From Chloropicon primus (Eukaryota > Chlorophyta > Chloropicophyceae > Chloropicales > Chloropicaceae): a DNA stretch of 64,000 bases. Under the pieces are notes generated by a model. It saw nothing but the letters and a program-made list of their open reading frames with translations. It ran no database searches and was not told where the DNA came from. The stretch spans positions 1,178,001 to 1,242,000 of the forward strand of contig CP060756.1 of NCBI GenBank assembly GCA_023205875.1, written 5' to 3'. The position numbers and the translations under genes were made by a program. Every line of letters starts with the position of its first letter. The stretch's first letter is position 1. Below are positions 45,016-54,008 of this stretch, one piece after another.

Positions 45016-45690
45016 TCAATCCCTGATGTCCTGGAACTGACTGAGCAGTTTGCGCCTGTGGCCAACTCTGTTCACGTTCATATCTTTCAGGTCTGCGGTT
45101 GTGCGTTGGAGGAGATCGCAGAGCAGAGTGGGAGAAGGTCGCAAAAAGTCAGAGAGGATGGCCGCCCCAGTGGCTAAAGGGACGGGGACTCACCTTCGAC
45201 TGTCAGGTGGGGCAGGGTGCCGAACTCGATCTGGTGGAAGGCGAAGTTCGGGATGTAGTGCTCCATCTCGACCTGCCTCAGGATTTCTGCGCGCGCACGG
45301 GAGAGAGAGAGAGAGACAGACAGACAGAGACAGACAGAGAAAGAAAGGGACGGTCAGCACGAGAGAAGACCTCGATCGAGGGAAAAACGGGAGCGAGGCT
45401 CCCCTGGCCCGGAGGAGGGCGACTGACTTACCGCAAACCTTCTCGTCGACCCCGAACTCGTACCACTCGTTCTTCACGTGATGGCTCGCGATCTGCTTCT
45501 TCTCCTTGATGTCCACCATCACCAGAGGCGGTGCCGGGGAGGACTCGACGACGCCGGACGGCTGGGACTCCTCCTCCAGGTCCGAGAGCTCCTCGACCGG
45601 CTCGTCCTCCTCGGCCGCGGGCTGCTCCGCCGCAGCGGCCTTCTTGCTCTTCCTGGACGGGAAGCACCCCGTGCTGCTCGCGTTCCCCAT
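45016..45690 (-). CDS. Acylated SAM-domain protein (three exons)
   Basis: Exons 45432-45690, 45194-45286 and 45016-45092 join in frame to 142 residues. The N-terminus MGNASSTGCF fits N-myristoylation with a nearby cysteine. A basic then acidic disordered region follows (about 11-55). Residues about 72-140 form a sterile alpha motif: WYEFGVDEKVCEILRQVEMEHYIPNFAFHQIEFGTLPHLTVEDLKDMNVNRVGHRRKLLSQF. The L..LT.EDL..M.V..VGHR.KLL core is typical of SAM domains, which form oligomers or bind partners. The introns are 145 and 101 bp, GT-AG. It is the third MG...C protein in a row on this strand, so a membrane-associated oligomeric scaffold is a fair guess. Confidence 0.78.
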
Positions 45691-46135
45691 GATGAACCAA
45701 CCAAGAACTCTCTTGCCGTACCACGACCTGCTCCTGCTTCGCAAGGGGATCCAGGGCGTCCCAGCGCGCGAGGCGAGAGAGAGAGGGGAACGAAGAGAAC
45801 GAGAGAAAAAAAAGTCAGTTACGTCCGTTACCGGTGTTGAAGGGGGGGGGGGCAGCGAAAAAGGGTTTTGCGTGCCGTCCGCCGCGGCGGGCCCGGAACC
45901 CCCCGGCCGCTCCCCTCCCTCGAAGCGCCCACCTCCCTCGAAGCGCCCACCTCGTAGGCCCCCCTCACCTACCTCGAAACCTTGTGCTCCTCCACTTGGG
46001 GTTTAGCGAGTGTGGGGCGAATGTGGGGCGGAAGAAATATCTGAACGAACCCAAAAACACACTAGGGGATGAATTGATTGATCGACTACAACACGAACGA
46101 CGAGAGGTCGGGGTATTATTTTATGATGACTCCTT
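45691..46135. other. Spacer with G-run and tandem duplication
   Basis: 445 bp between SAM and CHLI genes. It has a run of ten G (about 45841-45850) and an exact tandem 18-bp duplication at 45915-45950 (unit CTCCCTCGAAGCGCCCAC). No exon is seen. Confidence 0.5.
45915..45950. repeat. Two exact tandem copies of an 18-bp unit
   Basis: CTCCCTCGAAGCGCCCAC occurs at 45915-45932 and again at 45933-45950 without a mismatch, then breaks down after CTCG. Confidence 0.9.
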
Positions 46136-47518
46136 CTAGAGGCCCTTCCACTGGCCTGGTTTGAGGCCGCCCCTTCCCTTCTTCTCGTCGCCTTGGTCTT
46201 CTTCTTCCGCTTCCTTGTTGGACTTGGGGGCGCTCTTTTCCTGCATCTTCCTCACGTCCTCGTACGTCAGGCCGTCGGCGAAGATGCGCTTGAAGACTGC
46301 GTTGACCTTCTGCACGCCCCCAAGGGGGTCGAGGGGGTCCTTCCTCGTCCGGTGCCCGAGGCACATGCCGACGACCCTGCCCACGTCCTCGTCCGTGACC
46401 TCCGTCCTGCCGTCGAACGCGGCGTACGCCTTGGCGGTCCTGACGACGACCATGTCCCCGCGGATTCCGTCGATGTCGAGGAGGGAGCACACGGTGGAGA
46501 TCTTGACCCTGAGGTCCTTGCCCACCTTGACGTCCTTGACCAGCTTCTTGGCGCCGAGGAGCTTGGCCCTGAGGGCCTCCTGCTCCTCCGCCGCGGACTC
46601 GTAAAAGGCGTCCGGGTTCATGTCGTAGGCGGTCCTGTTGAGGGCCAGCTGCAGCCTGAGGTCCGGGTCCGCGACCGTGCTGATCTCGACGTAGAGCCCG
46701 AACCTGTCCAGCAGCTGGGGCCTGAGCTCGCCCTCCTCGGGGTTCCCCGTCCCGATCATGATGAAGGACGCCGGGTGCGTGATCGAGATCCCCTCCCTCT
46801 CCACGGTGTTCACCCCGCCCGCGGCGGCGTCGAGGACCACGTCCACCAAGCTGTCGTCCAGCAGGTTCACCTCGTCGATGTACAGTATGCCTCTGTTGGC
46901 CTTCCCCAACAGGCCGGGGGAGAAGGCCTTGCTTCCCGACTGCAGCGCGGACTCGACGTCGAGGGTGCCGCAGACCCTGTCCTCCGTCGCGCCCAGGGGC
47001 AGCTCCACCAGAGGCGTCTTTGCCTTGCGCGTCTTCACCTCCTCCCCGCGCTGCACGGCCTCCCTCACCTCCTTGCTCATCAGCCTCGGGTCCGTCGGGC
47101 TCGAGTTGAACGAGTCCCCCACCACCATCTCTATCTCCGGCAGCAAGTCGATCACGGCCCGGACCACCACGGACTTGCCCGTCCCCCGGTCGCCCATCAC
47201 GAGGAGACCGCCGATGCGCTGGTCGATCACGTTCAGCAGAAGGCCCAGCTTCATGTCCTCCTGCTGGACCACTCGGGTGAAGGGGAACGCCCTCCTGGTC
47301 GCGGTGGTGCTGCTCTCCCCGGCCTCCGCCACCGCCTTCGTCGTCGCTTGCGCCGCGGGCCTCGAGCTCGGGCGCAGGGTGGTCGTGCGTTGCCGCAACC
47401 TACCACCACTCGAAAACAACGCCACCACCCCGCTCGACCTCGACCTCGACCGTCCCCCCTCCGCACGCCTCCCCCTCATCCCACCACCACAACGTCTCGC
47501 TCCCTTCACCCCCTTCAT
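46136..47518 (-). CDS. CHLI: Magnesium chelatase subunit I (CHLI), plastid-targeted
   Basis: A 460-residue AAA+ ATPase. With CHLD and CHLH it inserts Mg2+ into protoporphyrin IX, the first committed step of chlorophyll synthesis, in the plastid. The first about 80 residues are an R/S/T/A-rich transit peptide. The core has FPFTRVVQQEDMKLGLLLNVIDQRIGGLLVMGDRGTGKS (Walker A), ANRGILYIDEVNLLDDSLVDVVLDAAA (Walker B), the sensor region PASFIMIGTGNPEEGELRPQLLDRFGL and the regulatory C-terminal helices. The C-terminus is extended by a charged K/E/G-rich tail before LKPGQWKGL. In many algae this gene stays in the plastid; here it is nuclear. ATG 47518 is chosen as the first ATG before the transit peptide. 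Confidence 0.96.
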   Translation of the reverse strand: MKGVKGARRCGGGMRGRRAEGGRSRSRSSGVVALFSSGGRLRQRTTTLRPSSRPAAQATTKAVAEAGESSTTATRRAFPFTRVVQQEDMKLGLLLNVIDQRIGGLLVMGDRGTGKSVVVRAVIDLLPEIEMVVGDSFNSSPTDPRLMSKEVREAVQRGEEVKTRKAKTPLVELPLGATEDRVCGTLDVESALQSGSKAFSPGLLGKANRGILYIDEVNLLDDSLVDVVLDAAAGGVNTVEREGISITHPASFIMIGTGNPEEGELRPQLLDRFGLYVEISTVADPDLRLQLALNRTAYDMNPDAFYESAAEEQEALRAKLLGAKKLVKDVKVGKDLRVKISTVCSLLDIDGIRGDMVVVRTAKAYAAFDGRTEVTDEDVGRVVGMCLGHRTRKDPLDPLGGVQKVNAVFKRIFADGLTYEDVRKMQEKSAPKSNKEAEEEDQGDEKKGRGGLKPGQWKGL

Positions 47519-47934
47519 CGCGAGCCTTCGACCAAGCAAACAAACAACTGAAGCCTTTCGTTCCTCGCCTGGTTCCCCCTTCGCTCCTCCACCTCTCCCT
47601 TCGTTCGGTTCACCTTCTCCTCGACAAGAGAGAGAGAGAGAGAGGGGCCTCCGACTGCTAAGCGCTCTATCCTTATCCACAGCCAATCGTATCTCTCCTC
47701 TCTCTCGAGCGGACGGACGGACATTTCCAATTGGAAATGTTTTTGGTGCAGGGATCCCAGGGAAATTTTTTTTTGAAAAACCTGCAGGGAGACAGCTTGA
47801 GGAGGACGACGACGACGGAATACGTGTACGTCTTCGTCTCTGAGGACAAGGCCGGCCTTGAAAGTGGTGGATCCCACGCACGAACGCACGCTGGCTGAGC
47901 CACTCCCTGCTTTCTCGTGGTTGCTCTGAGAACG
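47519..47934. promoter_or_regulatory. Divergent promoter region, CHLI / small unknown gene
   Basis: 416 bp with a GA run at about 47629-47645 and a perfect 20-bp palindrome at 47721-47740 containing CCAATTGG. No exon is supported. Confidence 0.5.
47721..47740. repeat. Perfect 20-bp palindrome with CCAAT in both directions
   Basis: ACATTTCCAATTGGAAATGT equals its own reverse complement. It lies about 205 bp from each of the two divergent start codons (47518 and 47935). Confidence 0.95.
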
Positions 47935-48381
47935 ATGATGATGATGGAACAGGAGGAGGAGGGGAAGGGGGGCGCTGCCTCTACCGGGTTCCTGGACGTG
48001 GAGGCGGAGGAGCTGGACGACCTCTTCAGCGCTCTCTCCCGGACACCGGAGGTGAAGATCCGGGCGAGGGGGGGGGCGGGAGACGCCGAGGTCGGGACGC
48101 CCAGCGGCTCGAGGGGCCCTCCTCCTCGGGCTGCTCACAGCGCCAGAGCCGCGACGAGGAGCGCGGCCGCGACCCCCGCACGGAAGAGGGCCATAATGGA
48201 GTGCATCCACGAAAAGCTGCGGACGGGAAACTCGGTGGAGGACCTCATCAAGTCGTGGGACAAGGCCGCGCTCGTGAGGGTGGCCGACGACCTGTTGGAC
48301 TACATCGTGGGAAGGTCCAAGGTTCTCAAGCACGAGAAGCTCCTGCACTCGTTCCAGAAGGCGCCGAACAGGCACCTGTGA
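47935..48381 (+). CDS. Small conserved-looking protein of unknown function
   Basis: A 148-residue soluble protein that I do not recognise. It starts with four methionines and an acidic region, has an alanine/arginine-rich disordered middle (about 45-90), and ends in a helical stretch with normal composition: MECIHEKLRTGNSVEDLIKSWDKAALVRVADDLLDYIVGRSKVLKHEKLLHSFQK. The helical end is the likely folded part. The first ATG is 47935; a GTG lies in frame upstream. It is divergent from CHLI and convergent with the SPFH gene (75 bp). Confidence 0.65.
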   Translation: MMMMEQEEEGKGGAASTGFLDVEAEELDDLFSALSRTPEVKIRARGGAGDAEVGTPSGSRGPPPRAAHSARAATRSAAATPARKRAIMECIHEKLRTGNSVEDLIKSWDKAALVRVADDLLDYIVGRSKVLKHEKLLHSFQKAPNRHL

Positions 48382-48456
48382 GGTCGAGGGAGGGATCGGG
48401 GCACGCTTTTGCACGTGACGTATTTTCTTGTAAGATAGTACACATAAATTATTTTC

Positions 48457-50010
48457 CTACTGGACAGAAAACAGGTTTTTCATGTAGTCAGGTTCCTTGG
48501 CGAAGAAGAGCTTCGAGTTCGTCGCGAGGGCCCCTGCGCTTTCCCTGATCTTGGCCAGCTCCACGGCCACCTCGGACTGCTCGAGCATCTTCGCGGCGTC
48601 CATGTCCGCTTCGGCCTTCATCAGGGTGGCCTTGGACTCGGCCTCGGCGTTGATCTTCAGGGCCTCCGCCTCCGCCTCCGCCTGAATCTTCCTTGCCCCC
48701 GACTCCGCCTCCGCGTTGATCTTCAGTGCCTTGGCCTTGCCACGCGCCGTGGTCTCCGCCTGCAGGGCCTCCGCCGCCGCCACCGCGCCGCTGGCGAGGG
48801 CTCTCGTGAGGTTCGCGTCGCAGGGGTTGGCGCTGATGATGTTGATCGACATGATCTCGATACCGTACTTCCTGGTGACCGTGTTGGCGTGCTCGACCGC
48901 AGACTTCATCCTGTAGACGTCGAACATCGGGTTGTCCCTCGAGTTCTGAGTGGTCTGCTGGGCCGCCGAGCTGACGGGAATGCCCTCGGCCGACGAGGCA
49001 CTGGCCTGCGCGGCAGCGGCGAGGTGAAAGCTGTCGCTGTAATTCACCGATGCGATGAACGAGGAGAGGGACGCGATAGCCTGCTTGAGCACGTCTTCCC
49101 TGAGCTTGGAGATGTCCGCGCTGGTGTCCTTCTGCCTTCCTGAGATGGCCATGGTCTCCGCAGCAAGGGTGGCAGCGCATTCCACGTCAACGATACGCCA
49201 GTTGACCGTAGAGGTGACGTTCATGATGATGTTGTCCGCCGAGGTGGCCTGGATCCGCTCCAGGTTGTCCGTCTGAATCTTCATGGTCATAAACTTTTCG
49301 AATTTCCAGTTCTTGTGGTCCAGCAGGTGCACCTCTCCGCCTGGGAGGACGACCTGCCTACCGTTGTTCTGGGTCACGGCAGCGTAGCCCTCGTCAACCG
49401 TCAGCAAAGTGTAAGGCCCTATGTGGATGATGTGGTCTTGAAGATCGATATTCCGCTCGAACTTCAGGGTATCAGACTTCCACTGGTGGAGCCCGGGAGG
49501 GAGGAGGACGGGCTGGCCCCTATCCATCGCGAAGCCGATGTATCCCTGGTCCACGAAGAGGATGGCACAATCACCGTGCTCGATATGGCCGCTGTCCAGA
49601 GGCACGGGCCTGCCGACGCTGTGCACGTACATGTTGTTGATGTAGTGCATTCCGGGTCCGGCCAGGAAGTACCCTCCCTCCTCGTTGCGCAGCTTCAAGA
49701 CGTGCCCTGCCGGGACGAGGTACTCCTTGTTGAAGAATGGGTACATGAAAATCCCGCATCCCGGGAACCGCAAATAGTAACCGATTTTTCGGCGGAGGTT
49801 CTTCGACTTGGTCGTGTTGGGCTTCAACAGATCGAGGTCGTCGAGAGTATCGCGTCTGTACTGGCTCACCAGGAGGTTCGCTTTTCTGATGGCGCTGTAC
49901 GCGGGCGAGTCCTCCAGCATGTTGCCATACAGGTGAGGATCGTGGTATTCCCCTTCATGTTTCTTATCAAGCAACTGGGCCTTGATTTCGTCGGCGCTGT
50001 AATCCTTCAT
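48457..50010 (-). CDS. SPFH/band 7 domain protein
   Basis: A 517-residue protein. After an N-terminal region of about 80 residues comes a hydrophobic patch (GYYLRFPGCGIFMYPFF). A beta-rich region follows, with repeated motifs VPAGHVLKLRNEEGGYFLAGPGMHYI and LLTVDEGYAAVTQNNGRQVVLPGGEVHLLDHKNWKFE. Then comes the band 7 core (MTMKIQTDNLERIQATSADNIIMNVTSTVNWRIVD) and a long helical tail with AEAE/KINAEAES repeats, as in flotillin, prohibitin and stomatin proteins. It probably forms ring-like assemblies at a membrane. I cannot assign it to a named SPFH subgroup. ATG 50010 (MKDYSADE) is the first in frame with good protein character; the frame upstream is low complexity. Confidence 0.85.
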   Translation of the reverse strand: MKDYSADEIKAQLLDKKHEGEYHDPHLYGNMLEDSPAYSAIRKANLLVSQYRRDTLDDLDLLKPNTTKSKNLRRKIGYYLRFPGCGIFMYPFFNKEYLVPAGHVLKLRNEEGGYFLAGPGMHYINNMYVHSVGRPVPLDSGHIEHGDCAILFVDQGYIGFAMDRGQPVLLPPGLHQWKSDTLKFERNIDLQDHIIHIGPYTLLTVDEGYAAVTQNNGRQVVLPGGEVHLLDHKNWKFEKFMTMKIQTDNLERIQATSADNIIMNVTSTVNWRIVDVECAATLAAETMAISGRQKDTSADISKLREDVLKQAIASLSSFIASVNYSDSFHLAAAAQASASSAEGIPVSSAAQQTTQNSRDNPMFDVYRMKSAVEHANTVTRKYGIEIMSINIISANPCDANLTRALASGAVAAAEALQAETTARGKAKALKINAEAESGARKIQAEAEAEALKINAEAESKATLMKAEADMDAAKMLEQSEVAVELAKIRESAGALATNSKLFFAKEPDYMKNLFSVQ

Positions 50011-50487
50011 CCTTCCCAACCGGTGCTGCGATGAGACTGAACTGCCAACTGGGCTCCTCTCTCCTCTCTCTCCACTCTCTCTCTGATGGATCACATCTCC
50101 ATCTCCATTTCGTCTTATATCGAAATACCAGATTAATGTTTTTTGACCAAGCACAATAAAGAGAATCGTCAACGCAGGAGGGGCACAGGAGGGGAAGCGT
50201 TTGAAGGGGAAGGGGTCGTTTGCTTGACAGGAGGAAGGAGCGTCTCTTTTTTTCTTTCGCTCTCTTTTTTTTCTTTCGCTCGAGCCCTTGCTTGAGAGAA
50301 ACGACGCTCTGTAGGGAGGAGAGGAGGAGCGAAAGATTGGAGAGGAAGGGAGGGGAAGACTAACGGTGGAGCGATGGGGAAGTGTGGCTAGAGCATGGAC
50401 TCGGTCTTGCAAATGCATTGAAGGGGGACGGGAGAGCTTCTTCGCTTAGGCAAGCTTTGACTTTTTTCGGAAGGGGACCGGTGCAAG
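50011..50487. other. Divergent intergenic region, SPFH / EF-hand gene
   Basis: 477 bp, including T/C-rich repeats (TTTCTTTCGCTCTCTTTTTTTTCTTTCGCT around 50247-50277) and GA-rich runs. No exon is seen. Confidence 0.5.
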
Positions 50488-51447
50488 ATGTCGAAACCGA
50501 AGGCGAGGTTTATCTGCACGAAGCCCCAAGGGCTGGGCACAGGGACGACGGTCTGGCTGCAGAAGCACGGCGTCAGTGTAAGGCCGAGTCTGTCGTCGCG
50601 AAAGATTCAAGAGATCACGGCCGTGTTCGAGCTCTTCGATGAGGACGACTCTGGCGCGATCGTCGTGGAGGAGGCCCACACCGCTCTGAAGCTCTTGGGC
50701 CTCAGGGCCACCAAGTCCCAAGTCGCCAAGCTCGTGGAGAAGTACGACGTGAACGACAGCGGTGACTTGGACCTGGACGAGTTCATCCAAATGATGACGG
50801 AGCACCTCGTGGATCAGGAAGACGAGGCACAAGACGCGGAGGGGGACAATTTTGACATGAATTCTCTCAAGGACAGTGGCTTCAACACCCACGAGCTGAA
50901 CCTTGTTCTCGGTGCGCTGCGCCGGCGTAACTTGCTCCAGGCCCTTCTCGAGAAGGACTACAAGGGTCTCGACATGCAGCAGAGGAGGCTGCGAAACAGC
51001 GTCCTGGCCTCCGGGCTCCGGCCCATCCCAGAGAAAGTCTCTCCGGAGAAGATGCACAGGAGGACGGAGTCCCATGCGATGCAGATGGAGCAGATCAGAA
51101 AAGCCCGCAAGGAGAGCATGATGATGTACTTCAGGTCGAAGAGGAAGCTGAAACTTCCGAAGATAGATTTGCCGAAGAAAAAGTCACTGCACCACGGTGT
51201 GGAGTCACCGGAACCGTTGGTGAAACTTTTCACGGGAAAGTCTCCACTGCTTCGCAAGGGAAACTACAACGAGATTGCTCAAAAGATCTCCCGAGGAAAG
51301 TTCTCGACGCCGCTTCTCAGGACGATTGCTGGAGGCAGGGGCCCCAGCAGCGCCACGGGTCGTTCCGGTGCCGCGACCACGGCAGTGCACCGGTTCCCGG
51401 GCTTGGACAACTACCTGACTATGAAGTCGAGCAGATGCAACAGGTGA
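50488..51447 (+). CDS. EF-hand (calmodulin/centrin-like pair) protein
   Basis: A 319-residue protein. Residues about 40-115 form an EF-hand pair with well-kept loops DEDDSGAIVVEE and DVNDSGDLDLDE, so calcium binding is likely. The rest is basic and mostly helical or disordered, with segments such as LRRRNLLQALLEKDYKGLDMQQRRLRNSVLASGLRP and a KLKLPKIDLPKKK patch. I know no named ortholog. Start ATG 50488. Convergent with the coiled-coil gene, 84 bp apart. Confidence 0.75.
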   Translation: MSKPKARFICTKPQGLGTGTTVWLQKHGVSVRPSLSSRKIQEITAVFELFDEDDSGAIVVEEAHTALKLLGLRATKSQVAKLVEKYDVNDSGDLDLDEFIQMMTEHLVDQEDEAQDAEGDNFDMNSLKDSGFNTHELNLVLGALRRRNLLQALLEKDYKGLDMQQRRLRNSVLASGLRPIPEKVSPEKMHRRTESHAMQMEQIRKARKESMMMYFRSKRKLKLPKIDLPKKKSLHHGVESPEPLVKLFTGKSPLLRKGNYNEIAQKISRGKFSTPLLRTIAGGRGPSSATGRSGAATTAVHRFPGLDNYLTMKSSRCNR

Positions 51448-51531
51448 AAGACTGCGGGGCGAGGCAGAGAGTTTGCACCCCGGGGCTCGCATTGTACCAA
51501 TAAGAAGAGAGTAGTAATGTATCACATTCCG

Positions 51532-52353
51532 TTAACGACTGCTGACACACTTGGCGTTGATGATCCCAATGATGTCCTCAAGCTCCTCGGAGACGATTCC
51601 TTCCTCGGCCGACAAAAAGTCAAGGCCCTCCTCCACTTTGCTGCCGTCTTCAGCCCGGGGCGCGTCCCAGGACTGGGCCCCGGCAAGGTCGTTCGCTTCG
51701 ACCTCCCCTGGTTTTTGGAACCTGTGGACTCGGTCACTCCCAGATTCTGCCTCGTAGTAAAGCGTCCTGTCCTCGTACACCCTCTTCGCAAGATTTTCTG
51801 CCTTGGCAGGTGGTGGGTCCTCCGCAACCTTGCCCTCGTCCCCCCCACCATATATGCTCCCCCCGCCCGTGGCCTCGGGCCCCTTGGCAGTCTCTCCCCT
51901 GTTCGAAAAGTCGTGAACTGGGATCGTCGTGTTCACGCCGGACCACCGCTCAGGAGACCGAGGCCGAAACGTTCCCGTGGTCTGAGTCTCCACGGTAAAG
52001 ACCCGCCTCTTCAGTTTTATCTGATCCTGGTACGTCTTCGCCAGCATCAGAGCTTGCATGAGCCTCGTTTGCAAACTACTGCTCAGCTTGTGCAGCTCCA
52101 TGTTCTCCTGCCTCAGTCGCTCAGACTCCGACCGAAACGTTTCGAGCTCCTTGTCCATCCTTTCGTTGTTGTGGTTGAGCTGTACGACTTTGGAGATCAA
52201 GTTGGAAACTTTCTTCTTGTCCTGTGCGCACAGGTCCCCGAGCGTGCACCTCTTGTTCATATCCCAGTTCATCTCTTCGCTCCTCCCCGAAGCAGGTTTG
52301 GACTTCCCTCTCGTCCTCCCCTTGGGGGACTTCCTGTTGTCCAGAAGAGGCAT
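51532..52353 (-). CDS. Coiled-coil protein, possibly hinderin (KIAA1328)-like
   Basis: A 273-residue protein. After a basic N-terminus, residues about 35-120 form a coiled coil beginning with CTLGDLCAQDKKKVSNLISKVVQL and continuing NNERMDKELETFRSESERLRQENMELHKL. The opening DLC..DK.KV.NLI...  resembles the conserved block of hinderin-type proteins, as I recall it, but this is a weak match. The C-terminal half is acidic, G- and E-rich and disordered, ending in an acidic helix. A cytoskeletal or ciliary role would be a guess. Start ATG 52353; divergent from the IPT/TIG gene with 199 bp between starts. Confidence 0.6.
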   Translation of the reverse strand: MPLLDNRKSPKGRTRGKSKPASGRSEEMNWDMNKRCTLGDLCAQDKKKVSNLISKVVQLNHNNERMDKELETFRSESERLRQENMELHKLSSSLQTRLMQALMLAKTYQDQIKLKRRVFTVETQTTGTFRPRSPERWSGVNTTIPVHDFSNRGETAKGPEATGGGSIYGGGDEGKVAEDPPPAKAENLAKRVYEDRTLYYEAESGSDRVHRFQKPGEVEANDLAGAQSWDAPRAEDGSKVEEGLDFLSAEEGIVSEELEDIIGIINAKCVSSR

Positions 52354-52552
52354 CCTTTATCTAGCGATTCTCCTCAGGCCTCCAACCTCCAAAACCAGTA
52401 GCCCATCACCCAAAGGGCGAGTCCTCCTCCCACCAACCGCGAACTAAAGCCCCTCTTCTCTCCCCTCTCTCCTCTCTCCGGTCTGTCGCTGCTTTCGCGC
52501 CCCCTTCGGTTTCAGAGGTGTTCGCTTCAGACGTCAGAGGCCAAGGAGCACC

Positions 52553-53038
52553 ATGATGGAGTGCTCGAAGCTCGTGGTAGCGGTGGTCCTGGCTCTGTTG
52601 TGCGCGCTTCAGGGGGTGCAGGCCGCCGGAGCCGGGCGGGAAGTGCTTGAGTCACGCGTGACTCACTCGCGGCATAGCAAGATAAACAGCATATCAGAGG
52701 AAGGGAAGAAGACCAACACCAAGACCGCGAGGGACAAGGTGGAGAACGAAAAGAGCGTGTACGAGTTCACCTTCAACCCCCTGCAAGGCAGCGCGAATGG
52801 AGGGACGCAAGTCACCTTCACGCTCAGCAAGACTTTCCCAAGCAACCCCAGCGGGTTGTTCTGGTGCAAGTTCGGAGAGAAAGTTGTCCCTGCCCAAAGT
52901 TACTTCCTTTCGGCGAGTGGCAGGGCCATAGTGTGCCAGACGCCCGCAGGGTCGCCGAGGCAACACTTCGTGAAGATAAGCACGGACGGGAAGACCTTCT
53001 ACAAGTCCTCGTCGCAGAAGTTCCTCTACTACGCTTGA
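52553..53038 (+). CDS. Small secreted protein with one IPT/TIG domain
   Basis: A 161-residue protein. It has a strong signal peptide (LVVAVVLALLCALQGVQA) with likely cleavage near residue 24 and a basic linker. Residues about 70-160 have the IPT/TIG immunoglobulin-like pattern: YEFTFNPLQGSANGGTQVTFTL, LFWCKFGEKVVPAQ, AIVCQTPAGSPRQHFVKISTDGKTFY. The conserved cysteine pair (CKFG and VCQTP) is present. In other eukaryotes IPT/TIG domains occur in large cell-surface proteins such as plexins; a single secreted domain is unusual. Two ATGs (52553 and 52556) start the protein; which is used is unimportant. A TGTAA word follows the stop. Confidence 0.78.
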   Translation: MMECSKLVVAVVLALLCALQGVQAAGAGREVLESRVTHSRHSKINSISEEGKKTNTKTARDKVENEKSVYEFTFNPLQGSANGGTQVTFTLSKTFPSNPSGLFWCKFGEKVVPAQSYFLSASGRAIVCQTPAGSPRQHFVKISTDGKTFYKSSSQKFLYYA

Positions 53039-53149
53039 GGACTTTTTTTCTTTTGTATCTCTTGTATCTTGTCTGTAAATAAAATTGTTGTACGTTACTA
53101 CTTCACAATACACTTCGCCGGCCTCTGCCTCCGCTTAGCTCCCCGCTTG

Positions 53150-54008
53150 CTATTGGCTGTACTTTTGCATCTTCTCGTCCACCGTTTCCAGGAGCTCGTC
53201 CAACGTAGCCTTCTCCTTGGTCAGTCCGAACTTCAAGGCGTACTCGACCTTGTGTTTCTTCCACGCGTACAAAAAGTAAGAAGAGCAAATCAGGTACACC
53301 ACGGCGGAGATCGTGCCGATGAAAAACTCGCCCCTAAAGCAGAACCCGTGCTCGTTGCCGGCTTGGTCGCCTGCAGTAGAGAGAAACAAGAGAAGAACGG
53401 TTGTCAGAGCCTGCTGCGAGGTGGGCGACCTCTCGCGCTTTTTTGGGGGGAGACCGCACTAACCTAAGAAGCAAGGGAACTCCTGATCGTAGAGCCAAAG
53501 AAAGTTTCGCACGGAGCCATAAAAGTGTCCGACGATCATGAGGCAGGTCAAGATTTGCCAAACGGTGAGGTATTCAACGTTCCCCGACAAAATCTGGGCG
53601 TTCTTCATCCCTATCAGGACCACAATGACTCCGAAAGCCAGCCGGAACGCTATGGGATCCAGCTCCCTGTTGTCCTCGTGCATGTAGAAACCCTGGTACC
53701 CGAAGTAGAACGCAGCCTTGTGGTCGCAGAGAAACAGTGTCGAGGGGAAACCCGCCTTGTTAGTAGCGTGCTCCTTTGTGTCGTTTGGATGTTGTGCCGA
53801 AAGAAAGTGAGGAAGAGAAGGGAAGGCCTTGACTTACCGCGCAGTCCACGAAGAAGGACATGACTAAAGCGTACTGCCACTTGCGGTGCCTCTTTTTCAG
53901 ACGCTCCGGCGAAACCTTGAAGGACTTGCCGAACCCCACGCTGCTTTGCTTTTTGAGGAGTGGGTTTCCCTCGTAAAGTCCGAAGTTCTCGTTTGGGCTG
54001 TTGAACAT
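53150..54008 (-). CDS. Polytopic membrane protein of unknown function (three exons)
   Basis: Exons 53838-54008, 53464 to 53716 or 53755, and 53150-53370, giving 214 or 227 residues. The acceptor of intron 1 is ambiguous: both candidates are AAG in the same frame, and a TACTAAC branch-like word sits just before the distal one, which favours the shorter exon (from 53716). The N-terminus is soluble (MFNSPNENFGLYEG), followed by a basic region and about four hydrophobic segments, including KWQYALVMSFFVDCA, LAFGVIVVLIGMKNAQIL, VWQILTCLMIVGHFYG and FFIGTISAVVYLICSSYFLYAW. It ends in a charged cytosolic helix. I recognise no family. Confidence 0.65.
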
